Positions 62,401 through 64,000 of a stretch of 64,000 nt of DNA are shown here, in pieces. A program made the translations under genes and the position numbers. Every line of letters begins with the position of its first letter. Positions within the stretch are counted from its first letter, which is position 1. The DNA is from Comamonas sp. BIGb0124. GTDB lineage: Bacteria > Pseudomonadota > Gammaproteobacteria > Burkholderiales > Burkholderiaceae_C. The notes beneath the pieces are model-generated. The model was not told the origin of the DNA, did not search any database, and saw only the letters and a list, made by a program, of their open reading frames with translations. The stretch is from positions 1,050,073 to 1,114,072 of the forward strand of contig NZ_RJVF01000008.1 in assembly GCF_003752175.1 (NCBI RefSeq), written 5' to 3'.

Positions 62401-64000
62401 CTCACCCCGATGCTGTTGCTTTCACTGACGCCGCCGCCCGGCATGACCAGCCGTTTATCCTTGAAATCAGGGGGCGAGTATTTCAGGATCTCCGACAGCT
62501 CCCGGGTCACCCTGGCCACCTGATGATTGGTCTGGCTGTTCTGATACGCCTTTTTTTCAGCGAGCCGCAGAGACTCGAGCCGGCCTTTGCGTTCACGCGT
62601 GTCGGCACCGAATGTCAGCGCCTTGCTCCAGCGGGCGGCCGACTCCAGCCGGGCATGCCCATCGGCAATGATGCGGGTCGCCTCGACGTTCGCATTCCGG
62701 ATCCGCATGGCGTTCCCGCCATCGTCCGCCCCGGGCCGCAAAGAGGCCTCGAGCGAGTTTTTCAAGGCATGCAGTTTTTTTGCCGTACTGCCGGCGCGAT
62801 CGCCGATCGATCCGCCAAATGCCGTGACCAGGGGACTCAAGTCTTTCTGGCCGACATTCAGGCGTGCGATTTCATTGAACACGGCAATGTTTCGGTCCAG
62901 GAATGATGGGGAAAGCGGTCCGTCGACAGGCGATGCGTCGGCGACGGTGTTGCGCTGCGGCAGCGGGGTCTCGGCAAGGTCGACCGGTTGCGACGGGTCG
63001 GTGAGCCGTCTCCGTTCAGGCGCGCTGTTGGTGCTGCCGTATCCGGAATCGCTCGACGACGAACGAGACAAGGTGCTGGATGACTCCGTGCGGACGGGCG
63101 GCGGGGCCGGATCACGCCGGATGTTCGGATCCGGTTGATTGACGAGAATCGTGGTGACATAAGGCCCCACCGGTGTCCGCTCGGCCGACTCAACGGGATC
63201 GACCGGGATTTTCCCGAGCTCGATGACAGTGACATAGGGGCCTCGTGCGGCCGTGCCCGTTCCGTCCCCGGGCTGCCCGGGAGTTTGCACGGCCCCATCC
63301 GGATGTTGGGCGGTCTGCGAGGGGTCTCCGGCAACCGGACGGTTCTCGCCCTCGCGAACAGATGCTTGAGCAGCGGGCTGCCGGCCCGATGCACCGGGTC
63401 CCAAGGGGTCGGCACCGATGCTGCCGATCTGATCGCCGCGCACCGGCGTGAGTGGACTCAGCAGGTACCCGCTCCGCCCATCGGCCAGTTTCTGTGGCGG
63501 CTTGAAGGACGAAGGGGGCGGTGCATCGGGTGTGTTCGCCGGGGACTGCGCCCCCTTGCCCGAGGTCTTGCCAGGCGCCTTGCCGGCAGACTTTCCGGTG
63601 CGCGGATCCGAGATCGTGAACACCATGTCGGTGCTCGCCACATGCTCGTTCTTCGTCTCCTTCGTCAGATCCCCGGCCTTCGACTTCAAGGCTCCTTCCA
63701 CACCGCCCTCCGAGCGGTAGCCCTCCAGCAGCACCCCCGACGACTGCGTGCTCTTCTGGCTCCACTGCTCGACCCTCGAGCCCTCCACCGTCGCCGACGG
63801 CAGACCGCTGCGGCCAAAGCCCACGTTGGCGCTTCCCGACCCCCCGTCCTTCTCCCGGTAATCCTCCAACTCCACCGCCTTCGTCTTGCCCTCGGTCGTC
63901 AGGTCGCCCTGCCGGCTCTTCGATCCCAGCGTCGCACCCGTCAACTGCGTGTCCCCCGCCACCCGACCATCGAGCCGATCCTGCGCCTCGATGCCCGAGC
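59466..64000 (-). CDS. C-terminal part of a giant FHA-like (filamentous hemagglutinin) exoprotein with an unassigned C-terminal region; gene runs off the window
   Basis: At least 1,510 residues are visible and the frame is open at the right edge; the GTG at 63962 is not a credible start. The first 100 residues (DRLDGRVAGDTQLTGATLGS, AVELEDYREKDGGSGSANVG, SRVEQWSQKSTQSSG) look like the end of the beta-helix of two-partner secretion adhesins. A Pro/Ser-rich linker of about 230 residues follows, with two GPYVT repeats and SRSSSSDSGYGST. The last about 1,150 residues form a region I do not recognise, with three Gly-alternating blocks (near residues 515, 580-615 and 1218-1245) and helical stretches. 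No toxin motif is visible. No tpsB transporter or immunity-type gene lies downstream; SMP-30 is convergent. Confidence 0.7.
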   Translation of the reverse strand, partial: SGIEAQDRLDGRVAGDTQLTGATLGSKSRQGDLTTEGKTKAVELEDYREKDGGSGSANVGFGRSGLPSATVEGSRVEQWSQKSTQSSGVLLEGYRSEGGVEGALKSKAGDLTKETKNEHVASTDMVFTISDPRTGKSAGKAPGKTSGKGAQSPANTPDAPPPSSFKPPQKLADGRSGYLLSPLTPVRGDQIGSIGADPLGPGASGRQPAAQASVREGENRPVAGDPSQTAQHPDGAVQTPGQPGDGTGTAARGPYVTVIELGKIPVDPVESAERTPVGPYVTTILVNQPDPNIRRDPAPPPVRTESSSTLSRSSSSDSGYGSTNSAPERRRLTDPSQPVDLAETPLPQRNTVADASPVDGPLSPSFLDRNIAVFNEIARLNVGQKDLSPLVTAFGGSIGDRAGSTAKKLHALKNSLEASLRPGADDGGNAMRIRNANVEATRIIADGHARLESAARWSKALTFGADTRERKGRLESLRLAEKKAYQNSQTNHQVARVTRELSEILKYSPPDFKDKRLVMPGGGVSESNSIGVSAVTRLGFGGSSSSSFEGMTVPQFHSAMGFRAAADVRAGMAYKRTTELARTNDGNFMMSKMGVIGGNLSAGGQVGLGVDIPKLPLLAKSLDVGLGASAALRIEGGATRQIDQHATLNSTPADAHGVLLLVNMVEPSGSESASSKPYKDSGLTGFLVSPSRLDTGALAGVTQRRLQRGYDNESNILDAYARAGVEGKAFESLYGGSRPLAVQFMPESAQAKPDSMAMLPKLLPKPLWITRDQNSKVVYGKVSGQGQFKLGVPLLSYSVDMEAMRSKTWTHRTTESAKLPHNAFDPALTGSVDLSAKYIREYTEASQNLMKVVARPLAQALGVETHDIANAMMQMGMARGQHLALGPDSGENAVALHRDLMEAVNRINRFAVQNDKAIKRASLPQVRTAIKKLNEYGFGLSFSDSELMGMTGSNSRTKTTTADRDIAMAVATIEEVYSAVAGALKVRALLDDAGKAPASGAPLRVSAPRETGTMQKPAETDLASTAALDALAHPPVSKPKPLDEQVAKMLYDELDAETLPFHRLTLVKNSGFRRGFDNREHGQTTTTTVKSANSGASMPNAFGESLAVPPKFGDNFVPLVGGPKYLGGSGLQKTKQVTTTPFDYTDPGQTGITTVKRYNKTTYSLRPDTSQGPKAVVQALFRSLTGGWDYTSDYGQSKWQQYSSADRGRKFLAYEAQGKQVESQKRTALNFSVPIAPGLSVGGGLTASSMATATQFDHMVYGNDVGARAILAKKLFKEWFAVEEIGPGRNSIAPDLAVSKFQALLGDDAQTAKLFLGADGVDPISSQLSQMRNLMLDNPLGQYDPPFEGGVARLPSLAHEPVHTSDGEIRPAYENADAYIDKSGFLGYMLNNAPVALSRLAVKTWLDKKQGMLLPRAADIDALLSGPPPKGAGPEAKTLQQFLKQASLAQRLAFYRSPEGEGLVRNFLIAMDFAGHFNDFVVANNTYRYTVKDDVRKQQDKLLQSPASSR

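Noticed and set aside
59295..62906. A 1,203-codon plus-strand frame opposite the FHA-like protein
   Set aside because: The composition (His, Arg, Gln, Gly rich) is that of an antisense shadow, and the minus strand has the coherent protein with Ser/Thr/Gly-rich domains.
59466..64000. CdiA-type contact-dependent inhibition toxin
   Set aside because: No VENN-like boundary motif, no compact nuclease domain at the end and no small immunity gene after the stop.

Overview
The window is GC-rich, densely coded bacterial DNA from a beta-proteobacterium. It is most likely Burkholderiales, and probably near the Alcaligenaceae/Bordetella group. Pointers are a Bug-type tripartite tricarboxylate transporter (TTT) solute receptor, 3-hydroxybutyrate dehydrogenase, a type-B L31 protein, RpoH-type heat-shock signals, the operon order dnaX-ybaB-recR, and an FHA-like exoprotein. 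This placement is inferred from gene content, not from a database search. Most of the window is ordinary chromosome. I see no insertion sequence, integrase, CRISPR array or prophage.

Layout. 0-6.7 kb: a GntR/HutC regulator faces an operon of a fumarase-superfamily lyase, a DctA-type carrier and a Bug receptor across a near-ideal operator. A heme oxygenase and a VOC-fold protein follow. 6.7-12.2 kb: an MFS permease, tRNA-Val, and an alpha/beta hydrolase-relA pair. 12.6-20.5 kb: bdhA, an acyl-CoA-type short-chain dehydrogenase (SDR) behind a 26-bp palindrome, glmU, nth, a DUF72 protein, trxA, rho with a long leader, and rpmE2. 20.7-27 kb: an ArnT-like membrane protein, a MATE pump, an SDR, and the yeiE/yeiH divergent pair. 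27-31.5 kb: moaA, then recR, ybaB and dnaX; dnaX carries an A9 slippage site. 31.6-36.6 kb: a PbrR/CadR-type MerR regulator with a Zn/Cd/Pb P-type ATPase, a TetR-EamA pair and a CsaA-like protein. 36.7-45.2 kb: a DUF1439 protein, a TraB/GumN protein, nitroreductase, LysR/azoR, and a GntR-controlled polar amino-acid ABC operon. 45.5-50.6 kb: SRP RNA, an FKBP and grpE-dnaK-dnaJ with sigma-32-like promoters. 50.7-59.4 kb: hipBA, a manganese-type ABC transporter divergent from mntR with MntR boxes, 3-hydroxyacyl-CoA dehydrogenase and an SMP-30 protein. 59.5-64 kb: the C-terminal part of a very large FHA-like secreted protein that runs off the window edge.

How the genes fit together. Several modules are self-contained regulator plus target units with readable operators: GntR/lyase, MerR/ATPase, TetR/EamA, GntR-FCD/ABC, MntR/ABC and YeiE/YeiH. 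The most open question is the roughly 1,150-residue C-terminal region of the FHA-like protein, which I cannot assign to any family. The best mechanistic prediction is the dnaX A9 tract: both alternative frames stop within a few codons, so slippage would yield a gamma-like subunit of about 380 residues.
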